From the NCBI RefSeq assembly GCF_900111005.1, contig NZ_FOFV01000003.1, positions 248,001-312,000 on the forward strand: DNA of 64,000 nt. The letters are read 5' to 3'. A program made the position numbers and the translations under genes. Below are positions 32,062 through 40,816 of the stretch, one piece after another. Position 1 is the stretch's first letter. Each line of letters begins with the position of its first letter. The stretch is from Lentzea albida. GTDB taxonomy: Bacteria; Actinomycetota; Actinomycetes; Mycobacteriales; Pseudonocardiaceae. The notes beneath the pieces were generated by a model, which worked only from the letters and a program-made list of their open reading frames with translations, searched no databases and was not told the origin of the DNA.

Positions 32062-32802
32062 ATGCCCAACGCAGTGATCACCGGCGGTACCAGCGGCATC
32101 GGCCTCGCCACCGCGGAACTGCTCGCCGGACGTGGCTACCGGGTCGTCGTCACCGGCAGCACCGACACCTCGGTGGCCGCCATCGCACCGAATCTTCCCG
32201 AGGGGGTCGTCGCGGTGCGCGCGGACTCCCGGTCGTTGCCGGACACCGACCGGCTCGTCGACGAGGTGCGCACCCGGTTCGGTCAGGTCGACCTGCTCTT
32301 CCTGAACGCCGGCGTGTTCCGTGCCGCCCCTCTCGACGCCGTCGACGAACGGAGCTACGACGAGCTCTTCGACATCAACACGAAGGGGCAGTTCTTCACC
32401 CTGCAGAAGATGGAGCCCCTGCTCGCCGAAGGCGCCTCGGTCGTCATCACCGTCGGGATCGCCGCGACCCGCGGCATCCCCGGCGCGAGCGTCGCAGCCG
32501 GCAGCCGCGGTGCCCTGCTCACCATGGTGCCCTCGCTGGCGGTCGAACTCGCCCCACGCCGCATCCGCGTCAACGCGGTCAGCCCCGGCGCCGTCGACAC
32601 ACCCCTCCTGCGTAGATCCGGTGTGTCCGAAGAGGACATCTCGCGGATCAAGCGGCACCAGGCCGACCACGTCCCCCTCGGCCGCCTCGGCCGCATGACC
32701 GAGATCGCCGAGACGGTCGCGTTCCTCGCTTCGGACGGGGCCGCCTACGTCACGGGCCAGGAAATCGTGGTCGGAGGCGGAGCGGACCTCACCCTCTTCT
32801 GA
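32062..32802 (+). CDS. SDR-family oxidoreductase with degenerate active site
   Basis: The 246 residues show the SDR fold: TGGTSGIGLATAELLAGRG and FLNAGVFRAAPLD. The active-site region reads VITVGIAATRGIPGASVAAGSRGALLTMVP, where the family normally has Ser and then YxxxK. The Tyr and Lys are replaced (Val/Gly positions), so normal catalysis is doubtful. The neighbour at 31285 keeps them and is otherwise similar (NTKGQFFTLQKMEPLL against NVKGAFFTVQKLAPLL), suggesting a duplicated pair in which this copy has diverged. Confidence 0.85.
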   Translation: MPNAVITGGTSGIGLATAELLAGRGYRVVVTGSTDTSVAAIAPNLPEGVVAVRADSRSLPDTDRLVDEVRTRFGQVDLLFLNAGVFRAAPLDAVDERSYDELFDINTKGQFFTLQKMEPLLAEGASVVITVGIAATRGIPGASVAAGSRGALLTMVPSLAVELAPRRIRVNAVSPGAVDTPLLRRSGVSEEDISRIKRHQADHVPLGRLGRMTEIAETVAFLASDGAAYVTGQEIVVGGGADLTLF

Positions 32803-32840
32803 GTATAGTGATCGTTACATACAATGCAGAGGAGAAACTC

Positions 32841-34217
32841 ATGCCTGGTGACGGCTTCGACCACGACCAGGCGGTCGTGTCCGCCCGAGCCGCGTTGATC
32901 GATCGTCTGCCCGCCCACCAGGTGCACGTGTCCGGGCCGGAGTACGCCCGCGGCATCGCTTTGTGGAACGGTGCCGCGGAACAGCGTCCCGCCATCGTGC
33001 TGACCTGCACGTCCACCGATGACGTGGTGATCGGCGTGCGGACCGCTCGTGAGTTCGGGTTGCCGCTGTCGGTGCGTGGACGGGGTCACAACCACGCGGG
33101 ATTCGCCTTGGCCGAGGGCGGTCTGACGCTGGACATCAGGCCGCTGAACTCCGTGCGGGTGGACCCGCGGGCCCGGACGGCCGAGGTGGGTGGGGGTGCC
33201 GCCGTCAACGACCTGCTGGCCGCAGCCGGCGAGCACGGCCTGGTGGCGGCGACCGGCACGGTGGGGACGGTGGGGGTGTCCGGTCTCACCCTCGGCGGTG
33301 GCTACGGGCCGCTGAACGGTGTGGCCGGCCTTGCCGCGGACAACCTGCTCGGCGCCGAGGTGGTCACCGCGGACGGGTCCGTTGTGGACGCTGACGAGGG
33401 CCTGCTGTGGGCGCTTCGCGGTGGTGGCGGCAACTTCGGGGTCGTCACGTCGATGACCGTGCGGCTGCACGCCGTGCCCCAGGTGGTGTCCGGGCTGTTG
33501 CTGTACCCGTGGCACCAGGCCCGTCAGGTGCTCGAGGGTGTGCGCGAGGCCATGGAGAACTGCCCAGACAGCCTGACGATCCAGACCGCGGTGATCGTCG
33601 GTCCGGACGGCTCGCCCGGTCTGGCCGTCATCCCCACCTGGTCGGGTGATGTCGAGGCCGGGCTCGATCCGGAGGGTCCGGCCATGGCGCTGACAAGGCT
33701 GGGCGACTTGGCGGTGGGCCGGCTCGCGGCCGCGCCCCAGGCCGCGGTGATCGCCTCGCTGGACGCGATGTTCCCCGATGGCCGCAACGTCGTGATGCGG
33801 ACGCGCAACGTCCCCTCCATCAGCGACGAGCTCATCGACTCCCTCGCGGAGTTCGGCGACAGGATTCCGACGCCGTTCTCCGCTCTCGTGCTGCACCACT
33901 TCCACGGCGCTTCCACGAGGGTCGCTCCGGACGCCACCGCCTTCGACCGGCGCGAGCCGCACCTCATGATCGAGATCATCGGGATCTGGGAGGGCGAGGA
34001 CGCGGGCGATCGTGTTCGCGCGTGGGCCGACGCGGCGTCGGAGGCGCTGGCGGACCAGTCGTTCCCCGGCGGCTACGTCAACAACCTCGGGCCGGAGGCG
34101 ACCGAGCAGATCGCGCACCTGTACGGGGAGAACCTCTCCCGCCTCCAGCAGGTCAAGGCGAAGTGGGATCCGGAGGGCCTGTTCTCGGCGACGCCGTTGC
34201 CCGCGGCCGGGGCGTGA
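32841..34217 (+). CDS. FAD-binding (BBE/PCMH-type) oxidoreductase
   Basis: ATG 32841 follows GAGGAGAAA; an in-frame start at 32808 is less likely. The 458 residues have the PCMH FAD domain (LPLSVRGRGHNHAGFALAEGGLTLDI) with the His that bonds FAD. The second attachment Cys of berberine-bridge enzymes is absent (VGVSGLTLGGGYGPLNG). The BBE C-terminal segment ends with NLSRLQQVKAKWDPEGLF. Such enzymes oxidise sugars, alkaloids or polyketides with O2. A short AT-rich stretch (TATAGTGATCGTTACATAC, 32804-32822) just upstream may hold its own promoter. Confidence 0.88.
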   Translation: MPGDGFDHDQAVVSARAALIDRLPAHQVHVSGPEYARGIALWNGAAEQRPAIVLTCTSTDDVVIGVRTAREFGLPLSVRGRGHNHAGFALAEGGLTLDIRPLNSVRVDPRARTAEVGGGAAVNDLLAAAGEHGLVAATGTVGTVGVSGLTLGGGYGPLNGVAGLAADNLLGAEVVTADGSVVDADEGLLWALRGGGGNFGVVTSMTVRLHAVPQVVSGLLLYPWHQARQVLEGVREAMENCPDSLTIQTAVIVGPDGSPGLAVIPTWSGDVEAGLDPEGPAMALTRLGDLAVGRLAAAPQAAVIASLDAMFPDGRNVVMRTRNVPSISDELIDSLAEFGDRIPTPFSALVLHHFHGASTRVAPDATAFDRREPHLMIEIIGIWEGEDAGDRVRAWADAASEALADQSFPGGYVNNLGPEATEQIAHLYGENLSRLQQVKAKWDPEGLFSATPLPAAGA

Positions 34218-34223
34218 TCCGCG

Positions 34224-35228
34224 ATGCGATACCAGACCTTCGGCCGTCGGACCGGACTGCGGGTGTCCGAACTGGCTCTCGGCACAGCCGGGTTCGGCAC
34301 CGGGCCGAACGCCCGCAGCACCCCGGACGAGGCCCGGATCGTCCTGAACGCCTTCGCCGACGCCGGCGGCACTTTCCTGGACACGTCGGACGGATACGGG
34401 GCCGGGGAATCGGAAAGCGTCCTGGGCGAGCTCATCGAGGGCCGGCGTGAGGACTTCGTGCTGGGCACCAAGTACACGCGCATGCCGCATTCGGTGCATC
34501 GCACCGGCAACAGCCGCCGTGCCGCCCTGCTCTCCGTCGAAGCCAGCCTGCGTCGCCTGAGGACCGACTACATCGACCTTCTCTGGGTCCACCTCCCCGA
34601 CGGCGTCACCCCGATCGACGAGATCCTCTCGACCTTCGAGGACCTGCGGCGCGCGGGCAAGATCCTCCACGGCGGTCTCTCGAACTTCCCGGCCTGGCGG
34701 GTGGCGGTGGGAGCGAGCAGGAGCCTCGACCTGGTCGGCGTGCAGGAGCCGTTGAACCTCCTGAACCGCGACATCGAGCACGAGATGCTGCCGGCCGCCG
34801 AAGCGTTCGGTCTCGGCGTGTGCGCCTACTACCCGCTCGCCGGCGGCCGGCTGACCGGGAAGTACCGCCGCGGGGAAGAGGGCCGCTACACCGCCCTGGG
34901 GGTGCCGACCGAGGACACCGGACACCAGAAGTCGGTTCTGGACGTCGTGCTCGAGATCGCCGACGAGGTCGGGGAGAAGCCGGGGCGCATCGCGTCCGCC
35001 TGGGTCCTCGCCCGCGCCGAGCGCGCCACCACCGCGATCGTCCCGATCATCGGACCGCGCACGACGGAGCAGCTCGACGACTACATCGCCTCGCTTTCAC
35101 TCGAGCTCACACCCGAGCACTACGCCCGGCTCGAAAGCGTTAGCGCACCACGGATTCGTGATGACTCCCCGTACACCTTCGCGGGAGAAACCGCGCGCTT
35201 CAAGTTTCCCGCCACCCCTGTGATCTGA
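34224..35228 (+). CDS. aldo/keto reductase
   Basis: The 334-residue protein starts at ATG 34224, 6 bases after the FAD oxidase stop. Tetrad residues are visible in GGTFLDTSDGYG (Asp, Tyr), FVLGTKYT (Lys) and LLWVHLPDG (His). The cofactor region is VPIIGPRTTEQLDDYIASL. It resembles the reductase at 30149 in layout but is not a close copy. It ends the oxidoreductase array and is followed by a strong terminator. Confidence 0.9.
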   Translation: MRYQTFGRRTGLRVSELALGTAGFGTGPNARSTPDEARIVLNAFADAGGTFLDTSDGYGAGESESVLGELIEGRREDFVLGTKYTRMPHSVHRTGNSRRAALLSVEASLRRLRTDYIDLLWVHLPDGVTPIDEILSTFEDLRRAGKILHGGLSNFPAWRVAVGASRSLDLVGVQEPLNLLNRDIEHEMLPAAEAFGLGVCAYYPLAGGRLTGKYRRGEEGRYTALGVPTEDTGHQKSVLDVVLEIADEVGEKPGRIASAWVLARAERATTAIVPIIGPRTTEQLDDYIASLSLELTPEHYARLESVSAPRIRDDSPYTFAGETARFKFPATPVI

Positions 35229-35244
35229 CGTGGATGTCGAGTGA

Positions 35245-35284
35245 CCGGCGGGGTGCGGTGGCCGGAACCACCGCACCCCGCCGG
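35245..35284. terminator. bidirectional terminator, 17-bp perfect stem
   Basis: CCGGCGGGGTGCGGTGG (35245-35261) pairs perfectly with 35268-35284 over a 6-base loop, between the convergent aldo/keto reductase (stop 35228) and secreted hydrolase (stop 35295). Confidence 0.85.
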
Positions 35285-35294
35285 GTTCACGAGG

Positions 35295-36083
35295 TCACCG
35301 CGCGGCGGACTCGATCAGCTTCGTGACCACGTCCGGACGGCTGAGCATCACGGCGTGCGAGGCGTCCACCTCGGTGATCTTCGCGTTGGCCCTGGTGGCC
35401 ATGAACCGCTGCACCGACGGGTCGATGGCGCGGTCCTTGCGCGTCACCAAGGCGAACGAGGGAATGGTGCGGAAGCCCTCGGCGCCGCTGGCGTCCGTGA
35501 CCGCGTTGGTGTTCGCCGGCCGCTGGGCGACGGCGAGGGTGGTGGCGGTGGTCCGGTCGAGGTCACCCGCGAACCTGTCGCGGAAGTGGGCGGGGTCGAT
35601 GACGACCTCGGTGCCGCCGGGGACCTGGGTGGCGAGCAGCGGCAGGGGCGAAGCCGACCGCGAGGCGAGCTCGCCGATCGTCTCGCCCTGGGCGGGGATG
35701 AAGCCCGCGACGTAGACGAGCGCCTTGACGCCGGGGGCGGTCGTGGCCGCGTTGGTGATCACGGCGCCGCCGTACGAGTGCCCGACCAGGATCTTCGGTC
35801 CCTCGATCGTCGCGAGGTAGCCGGCGAGGTAGGCGCTGTCACCGGTGAGGCCCTGGAGCGGGTTCGCGATGGCTCTCACCGGATAACCGTCGCGCGTCAG
35901 CCGCTCGACGACGGGCGCCCAGCTCGACGAGTCCGCCCACGCCCCGTGGACGAGCACGACGGTCGGCTTGGCCGAACCGCCGGGGCGGTCGGGCGTGGTG
36001 GCCGTCGCGGGCACGGACAGGGCGAGCACGGAGAGTGCGCTCACTCCGACGATCAAGGCCTTGCGGAGGAGTTTGCTGCGCAT
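35295..36083 (-). CDS. secreted alpha/beta hydrolase
   Basis: The 262 residues begin with a Sec signal peptide (MRSKLLRKALIVGVSALSVLAL, cut after ATA near residue 29). The mature enzyme has VVLVHGAWADSSSW (oxyanion), nucleophile LVGHSYGGAVITNA (Ser) and catalytic His in DASHAVMLSRPD. It resembles RutD/salicylate-esterase-like hydrolases of the HNL/MES type. The substrate is unknown. Upstream, 36124-36149 holds repeated ACGTTCT words including the palindrome AGAACGTTCT. Confidence 0.88.
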   Translation of the reverse strand: MRSKLLRKALIVGVSALSVLALSVPATATTPDRPGGSAKPTVVLVHGAWADSSSWAPVVERLTRDGYPVRAIANPLQGLTGDSAYLAGYLATIEGPKILVGHSYGGAVITNAATTAPGVKALVYVAGFIPAQGETIGELASRSASPLPLLATQVPGGTEVVIDPAHFRDRFAGDLDRTTATTLAVAQRPANTNAVTDASGAEGFRTIPSFALVTRKDRAIDPSVQRFMATRANAKITEVDASHAVMLSRPDVVTKLIESAAR

Positions 36084-36139
36084 GACGAGTCCTTACTCGG
36101 AGACAGGAGGCTTCGGCGGTCCGACGTTCTCAAAGAGAC

Positions 36140-36149
36140 AGAACGTTCT
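36140..36149. promoter_or_regulatory. palindrome AGAACGTTCT upstream of secreted hydrolase
   Basis: A perfect 10-bp palindrome 57 bases before the start, with another ACGTTCT at 36124-36130 and a related GATCGTTCTATC at 36193-36204. It is a possible operator; no cognate regulator is adjacent. Confidence 0.35.
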
Positions 36150-36231
36150 ACCTTGCCCAGTAAAGCCCCTGCCGTCCTCCGCAGTCAAGACCGATCGTTC
36201 TATCTACGTCCTGGATCACAGTTCCACGCCA

Positions 36232-36266
36232 GAACGGCGCTGCGGACGTGGTCCGCAGCGCCGTTC
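36232..36266. terminator. terminator, 16-bp perfect stem
   Basis: GAACGGCGCTGCGGAC (36232-36247) pairs perfectly with 36251-36266 over a 3-base loop, 22 bases downstream of the GH64 stop codon on the minus strand. Confidence 0.8.
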
Positions 36267-36288
36267 GTCAAGGGCTTCAGCCGTGGGC

Positions 36289-37560
36289 TCAGGCCAGGGC
36301 GAAGTTCCAGTTCGGAACGACCTCGCCACTCGAGTCGCTGACGGCCCCGCTCGCCGCGGAGGCCGGGGCAGCGCCGCCGAACGGGGTCAGGACGATCCCC
36401 GCCGAGCGCGGGTCGCCGTCGTGCACCAGGGACTCCTGGGCCTGCACGTCGTCGAACGCGAACCCGTACGCCTTGCCGTCCACCATGTTCTGGTGCACCA
36501 GCCGGGAGTAGTGGTTGGTGATCGCGCCCTGGTAGAAGTCCGCCGGGCCACCACCGGGCTGGGTGTCGATGCGTCCCAGCGTCGAGCGGTGCAGCGCGGC
36601 GCACAGCGTGCGGGCGATCGGGCCGACCACCTGGTCGTTGGGCGCCTGCAACGCGCCGTCACAGCCCCAGACGTTGGCCGTGGACGGCTTCGCGAAGGAA
36701 GCCACCTGCTTTCCGGTGGAGTCCGTGAAGTTCATGGTGGCGCCTGAGGTGCGGCCGAAGTACTTCACGTCCGGACGGTCACCGAACGGCTGCACCGTCA
36801 GCGTCTTGCCCGCGTAGGCGTCCCAGGCCTCGGTGATGTACGGGTCGAGGTAGTTGCGGTCGAAGTTGCCGACGTCCGCCGCCTTGCCCGGCGCCAGCAC
36901 CCGCAGCACCGTGCCGTCCGAACGGGACACGACCGACCCGCCCCACCCGGCCTGGCCGCGGATGCCGTTGATCACCGCGTCACGACCGCCGGACTTCAGC
37001 TCACCGGTCTTCTTCGTGGCACCGCTCGCGCCCGTCACGGTCACCGCGTGCGGCACCGCGAACATGTCCACCTGCGAGCTGTTGAGCCACAGACCCGCGT
37101 CGTTGTAGGTGAACTCGCTCCAGTCGAACAGGATGCCGCTGTTCGGATCGCCACCAGCCCACGGTGCCGGCTGCACCAGGCCGTCCGGCGTCAGGAAGAA
37201 CTTCAGCTTCTCCCCGAACGACATGTAGACACGGCCCGAGATGAACCGCGGCACCTGCAGCGTGGTCGTGCCGCCCTGACCAGGGCCGGCGATCGACACG
37301 TCCGGTGCCGGGGTGGGCGGGTTGCCGCCCGGCGACCACGGCGTGAAAGCCCCCGCCTGGTTGACGTACCCCAGACGCCCGCTGCGGATGTCCGTGCCCA
37401 GCACGTACAGGTGCACGGCCTCGGAACGGCCGCTGTTGTTGGTGACGGTGAGCGGCAGCAGTTCCGGCCCGATCGCCTGGGCAGGTGCGGTCGCGATGAC
37501 CGCCGATGCAGTCGCCGCCAGTGCGGCGAGCGCGCTCAACCACTTTGTTCGAGTGCGCAT
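36289..37560 (-). CDS. secreted GH64 beta-1,3-glucanase
   Basis: ATG 37560 follows AAGGAG. The signal peptide is MRTRTKWLSALAALAATASA, cut after APAQA near residue 30. The mature 390 residues match family 64 laminaripentaose-producing glucanases: a barrel half (LLPLTVTNNSGRSEAVHLYVLG; ILFDWSEFTYND) and a thaumatin-like half (VWGCDGALQAPNDQVVGPIARTLCAALHRST; FYQGAITNHYSRLVHQNMVDGKAYGFAFDDVQAQ), each quoted here only in part. It cuts beta-1,3-glucan of fungal walls into pentasaccharides. No extra carbohydrate-binding module is present. A CebR/CelR-like palindrome lies about 100 bases upstream, suggesting LacI-type control with the cellulases. Confidence 0.88.
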   Translation of the reverse strand: MRTRTKWLSALAALAATASAVIATAPAQAIGPELLPLTVTNNSGRSEAVHLYVLGTDIRSGRLGYVNQAGAFTPWSPGGNPPTPAPDVSIAGPGQGGTTTLQVPRFISGRVYMSFGEKLKFFLTPDGLVQPAPWAGGDPNSGILFDWSEFTYNDAGLWLNSSQVDMFAVPHAVTVTGASGATKKTGELKSGGRDAVINGIRGQAGWGGSVVSRSDGTVLRVLAPGKAADVGNFDRNYLDPYITEAWDAYAGKTLTVQPFGDRPDVKYFGRTSGATMNFTDSTGKQVASFAKPSTANVWGCDGALQAPNDQVVGPIARTLCAALHRSTLGRIDTQPGGGPADFYQGAITNHYSRLVHQNMVDGKAYGFAFDDVQAQESLVHDGDPRSAGIVLTPFGGAAPASAASGAVSDSSGEVVPNWNFALA

Positions 37561-38013
37561 ACAACTCCTTGTGCAGGGTTTTTCCGTCATCAGGCCCCGG
37601 CCCTGCTTCAGGGAAGGCCGGCGCCCGCGCTCCGAGAACTGGTACAGACCGGTTATGAGAGCGCTTCCATGGTTGATCGCCGAGTCGGCTCTGTCAACAC
37701 CGGACGAGCGTCCGACGCGGCCCGACTTCCCGCGCGGACAAGCGAAACAGCGCACGGACCAGGGCGGATGCACCGAAGGGAAAGAAGAAAATTCGACTGA
37801 AGGCGGGGTTGCGGCGTGCAACCTGGCTTGCACACAAACGAATTCGTGCTTTTACCGAGATCTCACACGGCAGCAGCGGAGGTCCGTCACCATTTGTCCT
37901 CATAGGACGATCACGCACCGCCCGGACGGAACCGTCGCAAGTGGACCGTTCAGTCGCGGAACTGCTCCGTTCGAGTGTTTGAAGTTTCCCGTGACCTGAC
38001 AGCGGGAACGGCG
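37561..38013. other. non-coding gap upstream of GH64 gene
   Basis: A stretch of about 450 bases with lower GC in its second half. It holds the LacI-like site at 37656-37669. I see no further gene, hairpin or repeat that I can support; short frames across it are not protein-like. Confidence 0.5.
37656..37669. promoter_or_regulatory. CebR/CelR-like LacI-family operator before GH64
   Basis: TGAGAGCGCTTCCA differs at two positions from the published CebR/CelR consensus TGGGAGCGCTCCCA and shares the AGCGCT core with the sites at 44173, 44284 and 48721. Confidence 0.55.
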
Positions 38014-38493
38014 TCAGAGGTAGCGCACTCCCGTGAGCGCCTCGGCCGCGTTCCACAGCCGCCGTCCGTTCGGACATGAGGTCGTCGACGTCGAGGTGCA
38101 CACCGCGATGCGCGGTGGAGCTGAGGTTGACGACCCTCGCCCCGCCCGGCTCAGCGCGCCGGGGAGCAGGCCGGTGAGGGCGAAGTGGCCGAGGAAGTTC
38201 GTGCCGATGTGGAGCTCGAACCCGTCCGCGGTCGCGCGCGCCGGGCCGAGGTCGGCGGTGACGGCGTTGTTCACCAGCAGGTCGACCGTGCCGAGCGAGG
38301 ACGTCACGTCGCCGGCGAACCCGCGCACCGGCTCCAGGCACGCCAGGTCGAGTTCCCGCACCTGCAAATCGGCGCGGGGCACCACGTTCCTGATCGCCCC
38401 GGCCGCCCGTTGACCGGCCCGGACGTCCCGCACCGCCAGGACGACCAGGGCGCCGTGCCGCGCGAGCTGCGTCGCGGTGGCCGGGCCGACCCG
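38014..38493 (-). pseudogene. decayed short-chain dehydrogenase
   Basis: One frame reads ATATQLARHGALVVLAVRD, VRELDLACLEP, VDLLVNNAVTADLGPA and GFELHIGTNFLGHFALTGLL, typical of retinol/protochlorophyllide-type SDRs. The continuation ARVVNLSSTAHRG and HLDVDDLMSER is in another frame, entered at a G-rich run near 38140. The N-terminal cofactor motif and the YxxxK region are missing. The gene is dead. Between 38494 and 38640 I see nothing else. Confidence 0.7.
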
Positions 38494-38652
38494 CGTGCGG
38501 TGCGGGAGAGGTCGTTCCGGGTCGCGGAACGAACCGAGCCGGTCGGTGTGTTTCAGAAGGCGGCGGCGCTGCTCCCCCTCGACCTCGCCGCCACCTTCTC
38601 CCCCGGCCGTGGATCCCCCCGGCTCCACGACGCAGAGCCTGTCAGGGTGAAC

Positions 38653-38690
38653 CTGAAGTGATGCTGAAGGATCCTGAAACGGATTTCAGG
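38653..38690. promoter_or_regulatory. CTGAA direct repeats and inverted repeat before two-component operon
   Basis: CTGAA occurs at 38653, 38664 and 38674, spaced 11 and 10 bases (one helical turn), typical of OmpR-family binding sites. The third belongs to a perfect inverted repeat CCTGAAA (38673-38679) / TTTCAGG (38684-38690). It ends 33 bases before the regulator start. Confidence 0.6.
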
Positions 38691-38723
38691 ACTCGATCAC
38701 GGGTGATGCGGCACGCTGCCCTC

Positions 38724-39395
38724 ATGCGCGTGCTCGTCGTGGAAGATGACCCCCGCCTCGCCGACCTGCTCACCCGCGGCCTGACCGCCGAGGGCTTCGC
38801 GGTCGACGTGGAGCGCACCGGCACCGACGGGCTGTGGCGGGCGCGGGAGCACCCGTACGACGTGATCGTCCTGGACATCATGCTGCCCGGCCTCAACGGC
38901 TACCGGGTCTGCAAGGAGCTGCGGGACGCCGGGATCTGGACGCCGATCCTCATGCTCACCGCGAAGGACGGCGAGTTCGACGAGGCAGAGGGCCTCGACA
39001 CCGGCGCGGACGACTACCTGACCAAGCCGTTCTCCTACGTCGTGCTGGTCGCGCGGCTCAGAGCGCTCGGGCGGCGGTCGCGCAACGCCCAGCCGGTGCT
39101 GCTGAGGGCCGGTGACCTGGTGCTCGACCCGGTCAGCCGCGAGTGCCACCGCGGGACCACGCGGATCGACCTGAAGGCCAAGGAGTTCTCGGTGCTGAGC
39201 TTCCTGCTGCGGCACGCCGGGGAGGTCGTCACGAAGTCGGAGATCATCGACGGCGTGTGGGACTCGGCGCAGGACCCCGACCCGAACCTCGTCGAGGTCT
39301 ACGTCAGCGCGTTGCGGCGCAAGATCGACGCGCCGTTCGACCGGCGGAGCATCACCACCGTGCGCGGTGTCGGTTACAGGTTGGTGGACCGGTGA
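38724..39395 (+). CDS. OmpR-family response regulator
   Basis: ATG 38724 gives MRVLVVEDDPRLADLL; starts further upstream lie inside the repeat region. The receiver is complete (acidic pair, Asp in VIVLDIMLPGLNG, Lys in DDYLTKPFSY) and the winged helix is standard (DLKAKEFSVLSFLLRHAGEVVTK; YVSALRRKID). Total 223 residues. GTGA overlap with the kinase gene. The CTGAA repeats just upstream suggest autoregulation. The pair resembles CutRS/TcrA-type actinobacterial systems. Confidence 0.92.
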   Translation: MRVLVVEDDPRLADLLTRGLTAEGFAVDVERTGTDGLWRAREHPYDVIVLDIMLPGLNGYRVCKELRDAGIWTPILMLTAKDGEFDEAEGLDTGADDYLTKPFSYVVLVARLRALGRRSRNAQPVLLRAGDLVLDPVSRECHRGTTRIDLKAKEFSVLSFLLRHAGEVVTKSEIIDGVWDSAQDPDPNLVEVYVSALRRKIDAPFDRRSITTVRGVGYRLVDR

Positions 39396-40816
39396 GGTCG
39401 TTGCAGGTCAAGGTGACCGTGCTGGCCACGGTGGCGACGGCAGTGCTGGTCGGCCTGGCCGGGTTCCTGATGCTGGGGTCGCAACGGCAGCAGATCACCA
39501 CCCAGGCCGAGAACAGCTCGCGCGTGCACTACGTGTGCGCCGGCAGCAAGTGCGTCGTCCTGGACGAGCGGAAACTGCTCACCGCGCCGGACGTGGTGGT
39601 CCAGTACGCGACCACCGAGGTGCGCCCGGAGCTGACGCTGTCGCCGTTCGGCGAGTTCGGGTACGAGGTGGTCGGGGCGGGGCCGCGGCCCCCGGAGGAG
39701 GCGGCACGGACGATCACCGCGCAGGCGCAGGCGGAGCTGAACACCGCGGCGCTGGGCCTGCTCGGGGTGTTCGTGCTGGTCACCACGCTGGTGTCGGTCA
39801 CGGTGCTGACCGCGGTCGGGCGGGTGCTGCGGCCGGTGGAGGCGATGCGCGCCGAGGTGGCCGAGATCAACGAGCACAACCTCACCCGGCGCGTCCCCGT
39901 GCCGTCCTCGGACAACGAGATCGCCCGGCTGGGCGCGACGCTGAACGAGACGCTCGACCGGGTGCACCACGCCGTCGAGGACACCCGCCGGTTCGTCGCG
40001 GACGCCTCGCACGAGCTGCGCAGCCCCCTCGCCGCGCTGCGGGCCGAGCTCGAGATCGCGTTGTCGCACCCCGACATGGCGGACTGGCCGACCGTCGTGA
40101 AGATGGCGCTGGAAGACGCCGAACGGCTGCAGGAGCTGACCACCGACCTGTTGCTGCTGACCAGGCTGGACGCCGACGCGCTGGACCGGCAGGACACCGT
40201 CGACCTCAGCGCCGTCGTGCGCCGCGAGGTCTCCCGACGGGCGATGGTCACGCTCGACGCCGAGGACCACGTGCTCGTGCCCGGACGGCACGCGCAGCTG
40301 TCCCGGCTGCTCGGCAACCTGCTCGACAACGCCGAACGCCACGCGGGCACCGAGGTCGTCGTGCGCCTGCGCGGCGGGTCGTCCGCGACGCTCGAGGTCA
40401 TCGACGACGGCCCCGGGATTCCCGAGGGGGACCGGGAACGCGTCTTCGACCGGTTCACCCGGCTCGACGAGGCCCGCACCCGTGCCGCGGGTGGTGCGGG
40501 CCTCGGGCTCGCCATCGCCCGCCGCATCGCGGGACGGCACCAGGGCACGCTGGAGGCCACCGACGCCGAGGGGTTCCGCGGGATCCGTTTCGTGGCGACG
40601 ATCCCGACCGGCATCCCCCAGCCGAGGAAGGCCGCCGTCGTGGAGCGGCACCGCGTGGGCGACGAGGTGTGGCAGTTCCTCAACGGGTCGATCGTCCCGA
40701 CGCACCACCACCTGCCCGAACCGCGCCCGGTCCCCGAGCCCGAGCTCGACTGGGACCTCATCTTCGGCGAGCACCGGCCCGCGCACGGGCCGGTGCTCCC
40801 CCTCAGGTCCCGGTGA
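39392..40816 (+). CDS. sensor histidine kinase
   Basis: GTG 39392 opens a 474-residue kinase: membrane helix (VTVLATVATAVLVGLAGFLML), a short extracellular sensor of about 90 residues with two Cys (YVCAGSKCVVL), a second helix (LGLLGVFVLVTTLVSVTVL), HAMP, phosphorylated His in FVADASHELRSPLAALRAEL, N box NLLDNAERHAG and G boxes (DDGPGIPEGDRERVFDRF; GGAGLGLAIARRI). The Cys pair could sense redox or metal state, as proposed for CutS-like kinases. The tail after the ATPase domain is about 60 residues, His- and Pro-rich. It overlaps the convergent GH6 gene by 14 bases. Confidence 0.92.
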   Translation: MRSLQVKVTVLATVATAVLVGLAGFLMLGSQRQQITTQAENSSRVHYVCAGSKCVVLDERKLLTAPDVVVQYATTEVRPELTLSPFGEFGYEVVGAGPRPPEEAARTITAQAQAELNTAALGLLGVFVLVTTLVSVTVLTAVGRVLRPVEAMRAEVAEINEHNLTRRVPVPSSDNEIARLGATLNETLDRVHHAVEDTRRFVADASHELRSPLAALRAELEIALSHPDMADWPTVVKMALEDAERLQELTTDLLLLTRLDADALDRQDTVDLSAVVRREVSRRAMVTLDAEDHVLVPGRHAQLSRLLGNLLDNAERHAGTEVVVRLRGGSSATLEVIDDGPGIPEGDRERVFDRFTRLDEARTRAAGGAGLGLAIARRIAGRHQGTLEATDAEGFRGIRFVATIPTGIPQPRKAAVVERHRVGDEVWQFLNGSIVPTHHHLPEPRPVPEPELDWDLIFGEHRPAHGPVLPLRSR

